In this document: positions 16,600 to 29,548 of the stretch, in pieces
Numbering within the stretch: the stretch's first letter is position 1
How the letters are laid out: each line of letters opens with the position of its first letter
Assembly (NCBI RefSeq): GCF_024679095.1
Contig: NW_026111622.1
Coordinates: 186,001 to 250,000, forward strand
DNA: 64,000 nt
From: Eriocheir sinensis
Taxonomy: Eukaryota > Arthropoda > Malacostraca > Decapoda > Varunidae
Reading direction: 5' to 3'
Made by a program: the position numbers and the translations under genes
The notes under the pieces: generated by a model
The model's input: the letters and a program-made list of their open reading frames with translations, nothing else
Databases searched by the model: none
Told to the model about the DNA's origin: nothing

Positions 16600-19500
16600 T
16601 ATCTATTTTCATACAAATTTAACTACTTTTGTGTATTTTTGTATATAGTTTTATATAAATTTACGATATTTTATGTGTATTTTGTATATTTATTTTTATA
16701 CAAATACACATTTTTTTATTGGTATTTTATTTATTTATTTTGAAACGAATGTACATTATTTTATGTGTATTTTGTATACATTTTTTTATACGTATTTACT
16801 TAATTTTATGTGTATTTTGTATATATATTTTTATAGAAATCTACGTTATTTTATGTGTATTCGTATATACATTTTGAAACAAATTTTACATTGTTTTATA
16901 TGTATGTTGCATATATATAAATTTACCTTATTGTATGTGCATTTTGTATATTTATTTTAATACAAATTTAACAATTTTATATGTATTTTGGTATATATAT
17001 TTTTAAAAAATGCGTTATTTTATGGATATTTTGCTCCTTTATTTTCATACAAATTTACATTATTTTATTAATATTCTGTGTATTTATTTTGTTACGATTT
17101 TACATTATTCTATTTGGGTTTTGTATATATTTTTTTTATACATATTTACATTACTTAATGTGTATTTTGTATATATATTTTATACAAATTTACGTTATTT
17201 TAAGTGTATTTGTTTATATATTTTCATTCAAATTTACATTATTTTATGTGTGTTTTGTAAATGTATTTCAATACAAATTTACCTAATTTTACGTGTATTT
17301 TGTATACTTATTTTCAAACAAATTTAAGTTATTTTTGTGTATTTTTGTATATAGTTTTATACAAATTTACGTTATTTTATGTGTATTTTGTATATCTATT
17401 TTCATACAAATACACATTCTTTTTTTGATATTTTGTTTATTTATTTTGACACGAATTTACATTATTTAATGTCTATTTTGTATATATATTTTTATACGTA
17501 TTTACAGCATCTCAAGTGTATTTTGTATATATATTTCTATAGAAATCTGCGTTATTTTATGTGTATTCGTATATATATTTTGAAACAAATTTACATTGTT
17601 TTATGTGTATTTTGCATATTTTTTTAATGAGAATTTACCTTATTGTATGTGCATTTTGTATATTAATTTTACTACAAATTTAATTATTGAATGTGTATTT
17701 ATGTATATATATTTTTATAAAAATATGCTTTATTTTATTGGTATTTTGCATCTTTATTTTCATACAAATTTACATTATTTTATTGATATTTTGTGTATTT
17801 ATTTTGATACGATTTTACATTATTTTCTATGTGTATTTTGTATATATATTTAATACAAATGTACGTTATTTTATGTGTATTTGTTTTCATTTCATACAAA
17901 TTTTCATTATTTTATGTGTATTTTGTACATGTACAAATTTGTACAAATTTAACTAATTATATGTTTATTTTGTACATCAATTTTCATAAAAATTGAGATT
18001 TTTTTTTTTTTTTATATTGTTATACAAATTTTCGTTATTTTATGTGTATTTTGTATATTTGCTTTCCTACAAATATACGTTCTTTTATCGGAATTTTGTT
18101 TGTTTATTTTGATACGAGTTTACATTATTTTAGGTGTATTTGGTTTATATATTTTTATACTATTTACATCATTTTATATGTATTTTGTATGTATATTTTC
18201 ATAGAAATTTACTCTCTTTTATGTGTATTCGTATATATATTTTGATACAAATTTACATTATTGATGTGTATTTTGCATATGTATTTCAATACAAATTTAC
18301 CTTATTGTATATGCATTTTGTATATTTATATTAATACAAATTTAATTATTTCATGTGTATTTTTGTATATATATTTTTATGCATATATGCGTATTATATG
18401 GGTATTTTGCATCTTTATTTTCATACAAATGTAAATTATTTTATTGATATTCTGTTTATTTATTTTGATACGATTTAACATAATTCTATGTGTATTTTGT
18501 ATATATATTTTTATACATATTTACATTATTTAATGTATATTTTGTATATATATTTTATCCAAATTTACGTTATTTTATGTGTATTTGTTTGTATATTTTC
18601 ATACAAATTTACATTATTTTATGTGTATTTTGTATATGTATTTCAATACAAATTTGCCTAACTTTATGTGTATTTTGCATATCTATTTTCAAACAAATTT
18701 AAATTATTTTTGTGTATTTTTGTATTTATTTTTAAACAAATTTTAGTTATTTTATTTGTATTTTGTATATATATTTTCCTACAAATATACAATCTTTTAT
18801 TATAATTTTGTTTATTTATTTTGATACCAGTTTACATTATTTTATGTGTATTTGTATATATATTTTTCTACGTATTTACATTATTTTATGTGTATTTTGT
18901 ATATATATTTTAATAAAAATTTACATTATTTTATTTTGAGTATTCCTATTTATTTTGATACAAATTTTATACAAATTCATGTTATTTTATGTGTATTTGT
19001 ATATATATTTTCATACAAATTTATATTATTTTACGTGTATTTTTACATATTTTTCATTACAAATTTACCTTATTTTATGATTATTTTGTATATTTATTTC
19101 ATTCAATTTTAAATTATTTTATGTGTATATTTGTATTTGTATTTACGTAATTTTATGTGTATTTTCTATATATATTTTCATCCAAAATTACATTATTTTA
19201 TTGGTATTTTCTTTATTTAACTCGATACGAATTTAGATTTTTTCATAGGTATTTTGTATACATATGTTTATACTCATTTATATTATGTAATGTGTGTTTT
19301 GTATATATTTTTTAATGCAAATTTATTTTATGTGCATTTTTGTACATATATTTTTATAGAAATTTATTTATTTTATATGTTTTCTCATAAAAATTTACAT
19401 TATTTTATTGGTATTTTGTTTATTTATTTTGATACGAATTACATGATTTTATGTGTATTTTGTATATATTTTTTATACGTAATTACATTATTTAATGTGT

Positions 19501-20380
19501 ATTTTGTTTATATATTTTTATATAAAATTTATGTAATTATATGTGTATTTGTAAAAATATTTTGATACAAATTTACTTTATTTTATGTATTTTGTACATA
19601 TATTTCAATTCAAATTAAGCTTATTTTGTGTGTATTTTGTATATCTTTTTTCATACAAATTTAATTACTTTTGTGTATCTTTGTATATTGTTTTATATAA
19701 ATTTACCTTATTTTCTGTGCATTTTGTATATTTATATTTATACAAATACACATAAAATAAAGTAAATTTCCATAAAAATAAATATACAAAACACACATTA
19801 AATAATGTAAATGCGTATAAAAATATGTATACAAAATACCTATGAAATAATCTAATTTCGTATCGAATTAAACTAACAAAATACCAATAAAATAATTTAA
19901 TTTTTGATGAAAATATATATAGAAAATACACATAAAATAACCTAAATACAAATACATATATACACATAAAATAATTTAAAATTGAAGGAAATAAATATTC
20001 AAAATAAACATAAAATAAGGTAAATTTGTAATGAAATATATGTAAAAATGCACATAAAATAATGTAGATTTGTATGAAAATATTTATACAAATACACATA
20101 AAATAACATGAATTTGTATAAAATTTGTATCAAATTATATACGAATACACATAATAAAATAAAATAAATTTTTATGAAAATATATATACAAAATACACAT
20201 AAAATAATGTAAATACGTAGAAAAATATATATACAAAATACACATAAAATAAAGTAAATTCGTATCAGAATAAATAGATAAAATTCCGATAAAAGAATGT
20301 ATATTTGTAGGAAAATATATATAGAAAATACAAATAAAATAACTAAAATTTGTATAAAATATATACAAAAACACACAAAA
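16600..20380. repeat. Large inverted repeat, right arm
   Basis: Reverse complement of 6,895-10,690; it includes the direction switch at 19,743, which mirrors the one at 7,530. The inner end is at about 16,605, where the left arm has a different monomer. Rare variants kept in both arms include the ATATTGTTTTATATAAATTT monomer beside the switch and the GAATGTGTATTTATG monomer near 17,690. The spacer between the arms is about 5.9 kb and holds the SINE and two TA tracts. Confidence 0.85.
16621..19665 (+). repeat. One complete ~3.05-kb super-repeat (A-B1-B2-C)
   Basis: Measured from the CTACTTTTGTGTATTTTTG monomer at 16,621 to its next occurrence at about 19,665, a period of 3,044 bp or about 68 monomers. 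The ATTCG-bearing monomer recurs at 16,859, 17,575, 18,227 and (as ATTCC) 18,942, giving inner spacings of 716, 652 and 715 bp. The last section, C, is longer, at about 21 monomers. The mirrored copy at 7,590-10,655 gives 3,065 bp. Confidence 0.75.
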
Positions 20381-20837
20381 ATTATTTAAATTTGTTTGAA
20401 AATAGATATGCAAAATACACATAAAATGAGGCAAATTTGTTTTGAAATACATACAAAATACACATAAAATAATGTAAGTTTGAATGAAAATATATAAATA
20501 CACTTAAAATAACGTAAAATGGTATGAAATATATATACAAAATACATTAAATAATGTAGATGTATAAAAAATATATATACAAAACACAAATAGAATAATG
20601 TGTAATCGAGTCAAAATAAATTCACAGAATATTAATAAAGTAATGTAAATTTCTATAAAAATTAAGATAAAAAATACCCATAAAATAGCGTGTTTTTTTT
20701 TAAATATATATACCAAAACATACATAAAATATTTGAATTTGTATTAAAGTAAATATACAAATTGCACATACAATAGGGTAAATTCGTATTGAAATACATA
20801 TGCAAAATACATATAAAACAATGTATATTTGTTTCAA

Positions 20838-21077
<240 letters not shown>

Positions 21078-23067
21078 CAAAATGCACATACAATAAGGTA
21101 AATTTGTATTGAAAGAATATGCAAAATACACATAAAACAATGTATATTTGTTTCAAAATATATATACGAATACACATAAAATAATGTAGATTTCTATAGA
21201 AATATATATACAAAAAATAGATGAAATGACGTAAATACGTATAAAAATATATATACACAATACACATTAAATAATGAAAATTCGTGTCAAAATAAATAAA
21301 CAAAATATCAATAAAAGAATGAGCATTTGTATGAATATAGATATACAAAATACACATTAAATATTGTAAATTTGTATAAAAGTGTATCCAAAAATACACA
21401 AAAAATAATTAAAATTTGTATGAAAATTAATATACAAAATACACATAAAATTAGGTAAATTTGTATTGAGATACATATACAAAATACACATAAAATAATG
21501 TAAATTTGAATGAAAATATATAAACAAATACACTTAAAAAAACGTAAATTTGTATGAAATATATATATATAAAATACACATTAAATAATGTAAATATGTA
21601 TAAAAAAAATATATACAAAAGACAAATAGAATAATGTAAAATAGTATCAAAATAAATACACAGAATATTAATAAAATAATGTAAATTTGTATGAAAATAA
21701 AGATGCAAAATACCCATAAAACAACGCATTTTTTATGAAAATATATATACCAAAATACACATAAAATATTTAAATTTGTATTACAATAGATATACAAAAT
21801 GAACATACAATAAGTTAAATTTGTACTGAAATAGATATGCAAAATACATATAAAACAATGTAAATTACTTTCAAAATGTATATACGAATACACATAAAAT
21901 AACGTATATTTCTATAAAAATATATATACAAAATACACATAAAATGAAGTAAATACGTATAAGAAAATGTATACAAAATACACATAAAATAATGTAAATT
22001 CGTATCAAAATAAATAAACTAAATGCCAATAAAAGAATGTGTACTTGTATAAACATAAATATACAAAATACACATAAAATAACGTAAAATTGTATAAAAC
22101 TATATACAAAAATAAACAAAAAAAATTGTATGAAAATATATATACAAAAGACACATAAAATAAGCTAAATTTGAATTGAAAAAAATATAGAAAATACATA
22201 AAATAATGTAAATTTGTATCAAAATATATATTCAAATACACATATAATAACGTAAATTTGTATAAAAATATATAAACAAAATACACTTTAAATAATGTAA
22301 ATACGTATAAAAGATATGTACGTAATGTAAAAATTTATAAAATTGAAGATGCAATATACCCATAAAATAACTCATATTTAAAAAAATATATACAAAAATA
22401 CACATAAAAAAATTAAATTTGTATTAAAATAAATATACAAAATACACATACAATAAGGTAGATTTTTATTGAAATAGATATGCAAAAAACACATAAAATA
22501 AAGTATATTTGTATCAAAATATATACGAATACACACAATAAAATAACGTAAATTTTTATGAAAATATATATACAAAATACACATTAAATAATGTAAATAC
22601 ATAGAAAAATATATATACAAAATACACATAAAATAATGTAAACTCGTATCAAAATAAATAAACAAAATTTCCTCTAAAAGAATGTATATTTGAAGGAAAA
22701 TATATATACAAAATACAAATAAAATAACAAAAATTTGTATAAAAATATATACAAAAATACACAAAAATAATTTAAATTTGTTTGAAAATAGATACAGACT
22801 ATCAATAAAACAATGTAAATTTGTATGAAAATAAAGATGCAAAATACTCATATAATAACGCATATTTGTTTAAAAATATATATACAAAAATACACATAAA
22901 ATATTTAAATTTGTATCAAAATATATATACAAAAGGCACATACAATAAAGAAAATTTGTATTGAAATAGATATGCAAAATACACATAAATAATGTAAATT
23001 TGAATCAATATATATATACGAATACACATAAAATAGAGTAAATTTCTTTGAAAATATATATTAAAAA

Positions 23068-23237
<170 letters not shown>

Positions 23238-23303
23238 AATACACCTAAAATAATGAAAATTCGTATCAAAATCAATAAACTAAATTCCGATAAAAGAACG
23301 TAC

Positions 23304-23421
23304 AAATTTACCTTATTTTATGTGTATTTTGTACATGTATTTATATATTTTGAAACAAATTTACATTGTTTACATGTATTTTGCATATCTATTTTTGTGT
23401 ATTCTGTATTTATTTTTGTTA
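23304..23421 (+). repeat. Satellite block 10, a 118-bp reversed sliver
   Basis: Fewer than three plus-strand monomers (TGTGTATTTTGTACATGTAT, then ATTTTGAAACAAATTTACATTG, then TTTTGCATATCTATTTTTG) lie between two long minus blocks. The three pieces come from non-adjacent positions in the super-repeat, so this is a scrambled insertion or an inversion plus deletions. Confidence 0.75.
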
Positions 23422-24803
23422 TACATAGAATAATGTAAAATCGTATCAAAATAAGTACACAGAATATCAATAAAATAATTTAAATTTGTATGAAAATAAA
23501 GATGCAAAATACCCATAAAATAAAGTATATTTTTTTAAAAATACATATACAAAAATACACTTAGAATAATTAAATTCTTATTAAAATTGATATACAAAAT
23601 GCACATACAATAAGGTAAATTTGTATTGAAAAAAAACGCAAAATACACATAAAATAGTGTAAATTTGTTTCAAAATATATATACGAATACACATAAAATA
23701 ACGTTGATTTCAATAGGAATATATATACAAAATACACATGAAATGATGTAAATACGTATAAAAATATATATACAAAATACACATTAAATACTGTAAATTC
23801 GCGTCAAAATAAATAAACAAAATATCAACAAAAGAATGTGTATTTGTATGAAAATAGATATACAAAATACACATAAAATAACCTAAATTTGTATCAAGCT
23901 ATATACAAAAATACACAAAAATATTTTAAATTTTTATGAAAATCAATATACAAAATACACATAAAATTAGGTAAATTTGTATTGAAATACATTTACAAAA
24001 TACATATAAAATAATGTAAATTTGAATGAAAAGACATAAACAAATACACTTAAAATAACGTAAATTTGTATTAAAAAAATATATACAAAACACAAATAGA
24101 ATAATGTAAAATCGTATCAAAATAAATACACAGAATATTAATAAAATAATGTAAATTTGTATGAAAATAAAGAGGCAAAATACCCATAAAATAACGAATT
24201 TTTTTTTTTTTTAAAATATATATACCAAAATACATATAAAAAAAATTAATTTGAACTAAAATAAATATATAAAAAACACATACAATAAGGTAAATTTGTA
24301 TTGAAATAGATATGCAAAATACATATAAAACAATGTAAATTTGTTTCAAAATATATATACGAATACACATAAAATAACGTAATTTCTATAAAAATATATA
24401 TACAAAATACACATAAAATGAAGTAAATACGTATAAAAAAAAGGTATACAAAATACACATAAAATAATGTAAATTCGTATCAAAATAAATATACAAAATA
24501 CCAATAAAAGAATGTGTATTTGTATATATATAAATATACAAGAAACACATAAAATAACGTAAATTTATATAAAACTATATACAAAAATACACAGAAGTAT
24601 TTTAATTTGTATGAAAATAGATATACAAAATAAGGTAAATTCGTTTCAAATTCAATAAACAAGATTCAGATAAAAGAAGGTATATTTGTAGTAAAAATAA
24701 ATATACAAAATACACATAAAATAACGAAAATTTGTATGAAAATATATAAAAAAATAAACAAAAATAATTTCGATTTGTATGAAAAAAAAATACAAAATAC
24801 ACA
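23422..24803 (-). repeat. Satellite block 11
   Basis: Flips near 23,421 (TTGTTATACATAGAATAATG). B1-type monomers (complement of the TTTTAAAAATACATATAC variant near 23,535, and GCGTCAAAATAAATAAAC near 23,801), then A-type monomers from about 23,940. From about 24,130 it is the left end of the ~7.2-kb segmental duplication. A T14 run sits at 24,199-24,212 where the partner copy has an interrupted T run. Confidence 0.88.
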
Positions 24804-24830
24804 TGTATTTTGTATATCTATTTTCACACA
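24801..24830. other. Empty SINE target site, paralogue 1
   Basis: The sequence runs ACATGTATTTTGTA, then TATCTATT (24,815-24,822), then TTCACACA. At 12,003 the same flanks carry the SINE and the eight bases are missing. The satellite direction switch (ACACATGTAT) therefore existed before the SINE arrived, or the loci diverged from an ancestor without the element. Confidence 0.85.
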
Positions 24831-27302
24831 AATTTAATTACTTTTGTGTATTTTTGCATATAGTTTTAAATAAATTTATTTTATTTTATTTGTATTTTGT
24901 ATATTTATATTTATACAATACACATTCTTTTATTAGTATTTTGTTTATTTATTTTGATACGAGTTTACTTCATTTTATGTGTATTTTGTATATTTATTTT
25001 CATAGAAATCTACGTTATTTTATGTGTATTAGTATACATATTTTGAAAAAAATTTACATGGTTTTATATGAATTTTGCATATATATTTCAAAGAAATTTA
25101 CCTTATTGTATGTGCATTTTGTATATTTATTTTAATACAAATTCAAATATTTTATGTCTTGGTATAGATATTTTTATAAAAAATGCGTTATTTTATGGGT
25201 ATTTTGCATCTTAATATTCATACAAATTTACATTATTTTATTAATATTCTGTGTATTTATTTTGATACGATTTTATATTATTCTATTTGTGTTTAGTATA
25301 TATTTTTTTATACATATTTACATTATTTAATGTGTATTTTTTATATATATTTTATACAAATTTACGTTATTTTAAGTGTATTTGTTTATATATTTTCATT
25401 CAAATTTACATTATTTTATGTATATTTTGTAAATGTATTTCAATACAAATTTACCTAATTTTATGTGTACTTTGTATATTTATTTTCATACAAATTAAAA
25501 TTATTTTTGTGTATTTTTGTATATAGTTTTATACAAATTTAGGTGATTTTATGTGTATATTGTATATCTATTTTCATACAAATACACATTCTTTTATTGA
25601 TATTTTGTTTATTTATTTTGACGCGAATTTACATTATTTAATGTGTATTTTATATATATATTTTTATACGTGTTTCATCATTTGATGTGTATTTTGTATA
25701 TATATTTCTATAGAAATCTACGTTGATTTATGAGTATTCGTATATAGATTTTGAAATAAATTTACACTGTTTTATGTGTATTTTGCTTATTTTTTCACCA
25801 AAAATTTAACTTATTGTATATGCATTTTGTATATTAATTTTAATACAAATTTAATTATGCTTTGTGTATATTTGTATATGTATTTTTAAAAAAAATATGC
25901 TTTATTTTATGGGTATTTTGCATTTTGATTTTCATACAAATTTACATTATTTTATTTATATTCTGTTAATTTTTTTTAAACAATTTTACATTATTCTATG
26001 TGTATTTTGTATATCTATTTTTATACGTATTTACTTAATTTTATGTGTATTTTGTATATATATTTTTATAGAAATCTGCGTTATTTTATGTGTATTCGTA
26101 TATATATTTTCAAACAAATTTAAATTGTTTTATATGTATTTTTGCATATCTCTTTCAATACAAGTTTACCTTATTGCATGTGCATTTTGTATATTTATTT
26201 CAATACAAATTTAAATATTTTATGTGTATTTTGGTATATATATTTTTATAAGAAATGCGCTATTTGATGGGAATTTTGCATCTTTATTTTCATACAAATT
26301 TATATTATTTTATTAATATTCGGTGTATTTATTTTGATACGATTTCTCATTATTCTATTTGTTTTTTGTATATATATATATTTTTTATACATATTTACAT
26401 TATTTAATGTGTATCTTGCATATATATTTCATACAAATTTATTATCTATTATTTATTTTCATACAAATACACATTCTTTTCATGATATTTTGTTTATTTA
26501 TTTTGACACGAATTTACCTAGATATGTATTATGTATATATATTTTTATACGTATTTAAATAATTTCATGTGTATTGTGTATATATACTTCTATAGAAATC
26601 TACGTTATTTTATGTGTATTCGTATATATATTTTGAAACAAATTTACTTTGTTTTATATGTATTTTTGAATATCTCTTTCAATACATATTTACCTTACTG
26701 TATATGCATTTTGTATATCTCAATACAAATTTAAATATTTTATGTGTATTTTGGTATATATATTTTTATAAAAAATGCGCTATTTTATGGGAATTTTGCA
26801 TCTTTCTTTTCATACAAATTTACATTATTTTATTGATATTCTGTGTATTTATATTGATAGGATTTTACATTATTCTATTTCTTTTTTGTATATATTTTTT
26901 TATACACATTTACATTATTTAATGTGTATCTTGCATATATATTTTATACAAATTTACGTAATTTTAAGTGTATTTGTTTATATATTTTCATTCAAATTTA
27001 CATTATTTTATGTGTATTTTGTATATGTATTTCAATACAAATTTACCTAATTTTATGTGTATTTTGTATATTTCTTTTCATACAAATTTTAAATATTTTT
27101 GTGTATTTTTGTATATAGTTTTATACAAATTTAATGTGTGTTTTGTATGTGTATTTTTATGCAAATTTACTTTATTTTATGTGCATTTTTGTACATAATT
27201 TTTTTTAGTAATTTGCGTTATTTAATGTGTATTTGTATATGTTTTCTCATACAGATTTACATTATTTTATTGCTATTTTGTTTATTTATTTTGATTCGAA
27301 TG
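24804..27302 (+). repeat. Satellite block 12
   Basis: Starts at the near-palindrome ATACAAAATACACATGTATT. On the plus strand: end of C, A (24,900-25,540, one monomer short), B1 (25,560-25,970), a jump at about 25,975 into A (26,000-26,440), a collapsed piece near 26,440-26,470, a B1 fragment, A again (26,700-27,110), and C-type monomers (GCAAATTTACTTTATTTTAT) to the end. Confidence 0.88.
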
Positions 27303-28073
27303 AAAATAGATATACAAAATATTCATAAAATAAACAAAATTTGTAATGAAATATATATACAAAATACATAAAATAATGTAAATTTGTATCAAAATATTTT
27401 AAGAGATGCGCATAAAATAATGTAAATTTGTTTTAAAATATACAAAATACACATTAAATAATGTAAATATGTATAAAAAAATATATACAAAAACAAATAG
27501 AATAATGTAAAATCGTATCAAAATAAATACACAGAATATTAATAAAACAATGTAAATTTGTATGAAAATAAAGATGCAAAATACCCATTAAATAACGCAT
27601 TTTATATAAAAATATATATACCAAAACACACATGAAAAAATTAATTTGTATTAAAATAAATATACAAAATACACATACAATAAGGTAAATCTGTATTGAT
27701 ATATATATGCAAAATACATATAAAACAATGTAAATTTGTTTCAAAATATATATACGAATACACATAAAATAAAGTAGATTTGTATAAAAATATATATACA
27801 AAATACACATAAAATGAAGTAAATACGTATAAGAAAATGTATACAAAATACACATAAAATAATGTAAATTCGTATCAAAATAAATAAACAAAATACCAAT
27901 AAAAGAATGTGTATTTGTTTAAATATAAATATACAAAATACACATAAAATAACGTAAATTTGTATAAAACTATATACAAAAATACAGAGAAGTAATTAAA
28001 TTCGTATGAAAATAGATATACAAAATACAGATAAAATAAGCTAAATTTGAATTGAAATGTATATACAAAATAC
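27303..28073 (-). repeat. Satellite block 13
   Basis: Flips at TTTGATTCGAATGAAAATAG (about 27,302). Contains the unusual GAGATGCGCATAAAATAATG monomer (about 27,401) followed by A-type monomers. Nearly the same sequence is at 40,717-41,491, at 415-1,050 (from the GATGCGC monomer on), and inverted at 62,930-63,486. Confidence 0.88.
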
Positions 28074-29548
28074 AATATTTTATGTGTATATTTGTATTTG
28101 TATTTAGGTTATTTTATGTGTATTTTGTATATATAGATTTTCATCCAAAATTACATTATTTTATTGGTATTTTCTTAATTTAATTCGATACGTATTTAGA
28201 TTATTTCATAGGTATTTTCTATACATATTTTTATACTCTTTTACATTATCTAATGTGTGTTTTGTATATATATTTTTATGCAAATTTATTTTATGTTCAT
28301 TTTTGTGCATATATTTTTATAGAAATTTGCGTTATTTTATGTATACAGTTTTATATAAATTTACGTTATTTTATGTGCATTTTGTATATTTATATTTATA
28401 CAAATACACATTCTTTTATTGGTATATTGTTTATTTACATTTATACGAATTTACATTATTTTATGTGTATTTTGTATACATTTTTTTATACGTATTTACT
28501 TAATTTTATATGTATTTTGTATATGTATTTTTATAGAAATCTACGTTATTTTATGTGTATTCGTATATATATTTTGAAACAAATTTACATTATTTTATAT
28601 GTATTTTGCATATCTATTTCAATACAAATTTACCTTATTATATGTGCATTTTGTATATTTATTTTAATACAAATTGAAATATTTTATGTGTATTTTGGTA
28701 TCAATAATTTTATAAAAAATGCGTTATTTTATAGGTATTTTGCATCTTAATTTTCATACAAATTTGCATTATTTTATTAATATTCTGTGTATATATTTTG
28801 ATACGAGTTTACATTATTCTATTTGTGTTTTGTATATATTTTTTTATACATATTTACATTATTTAATGTGTATTTTGTACATATATTTCATACAAATTTA
28901 CGTTATTTACGTTTATATATTTTCTTTAAAATTTACATTATTTTATGTGTATTTTGTATATGTATTTCAATACAAATTAACCTAATTTTATTTATTTTAA
29001 TACAAATTGAAATTATTTTTGTTTATTTTTTTATATATTTTCATACAAATTTTCGTTATTTTATGTGAATTTTGTATATTTATTTTTTCTACAAATATAC
29101 GTTCTTTTATCTGAATTTTGTTTATTGAATTTGAAAGGAATTTACCTTATTTTGTATATCTATTTTCATACAAATTAAAATACTTCTGTGTATTTTTGTA
29201 TATAGTTTTATATAAATTTACGTTATTTTATGTGTATTTTGTATATTTATATTTATACAAATACACATTCTTTTATTGGTATTATGTATATTTATTTTGA
29301 TGCGAATTTACATTATTTTATGTGTATTTTGTATACATTTTTTTATACGTATTTACTTCATTTTATGTGTATTTTGTAGATATATTTTTATAGAAATCTA
29401 CGTTATTTTATGTGTATTCGTATATATATTTTGAAACAAATTTACATTGTTTTATATGTATTTTGCATATCTATTTCAATACAAATTTACCTTATTGTAT
29501 ATGTTTATTTTAATACAAATTTAATTTTTTTATGTGTATTTGGTATAT
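28074..29548 (+). repeat. Satellite block 14
   Basis: Starts inside C (GTATTTGTATTTAGG at about 28,093), jumps at about 28,340 to an A start, runs through A to about 28,985, passes through a short B1/B2 junction (TATACGTTCTTTTATCTG), jumps at about 29,145 back to a C end and enters a second A up to the switch. Each jump is kept in the copy at 41,492-42,963. Confidence 0.88.

Noticed and set aside
17999..18013. T15 run, and the T14 run at 24,199-24,212, as poly(A) tails of retroelements on the minus strand
   Set aside because: The flanks are ordinary satellite monomers in correct order and no element body adjoins, so simple slippage explains them.
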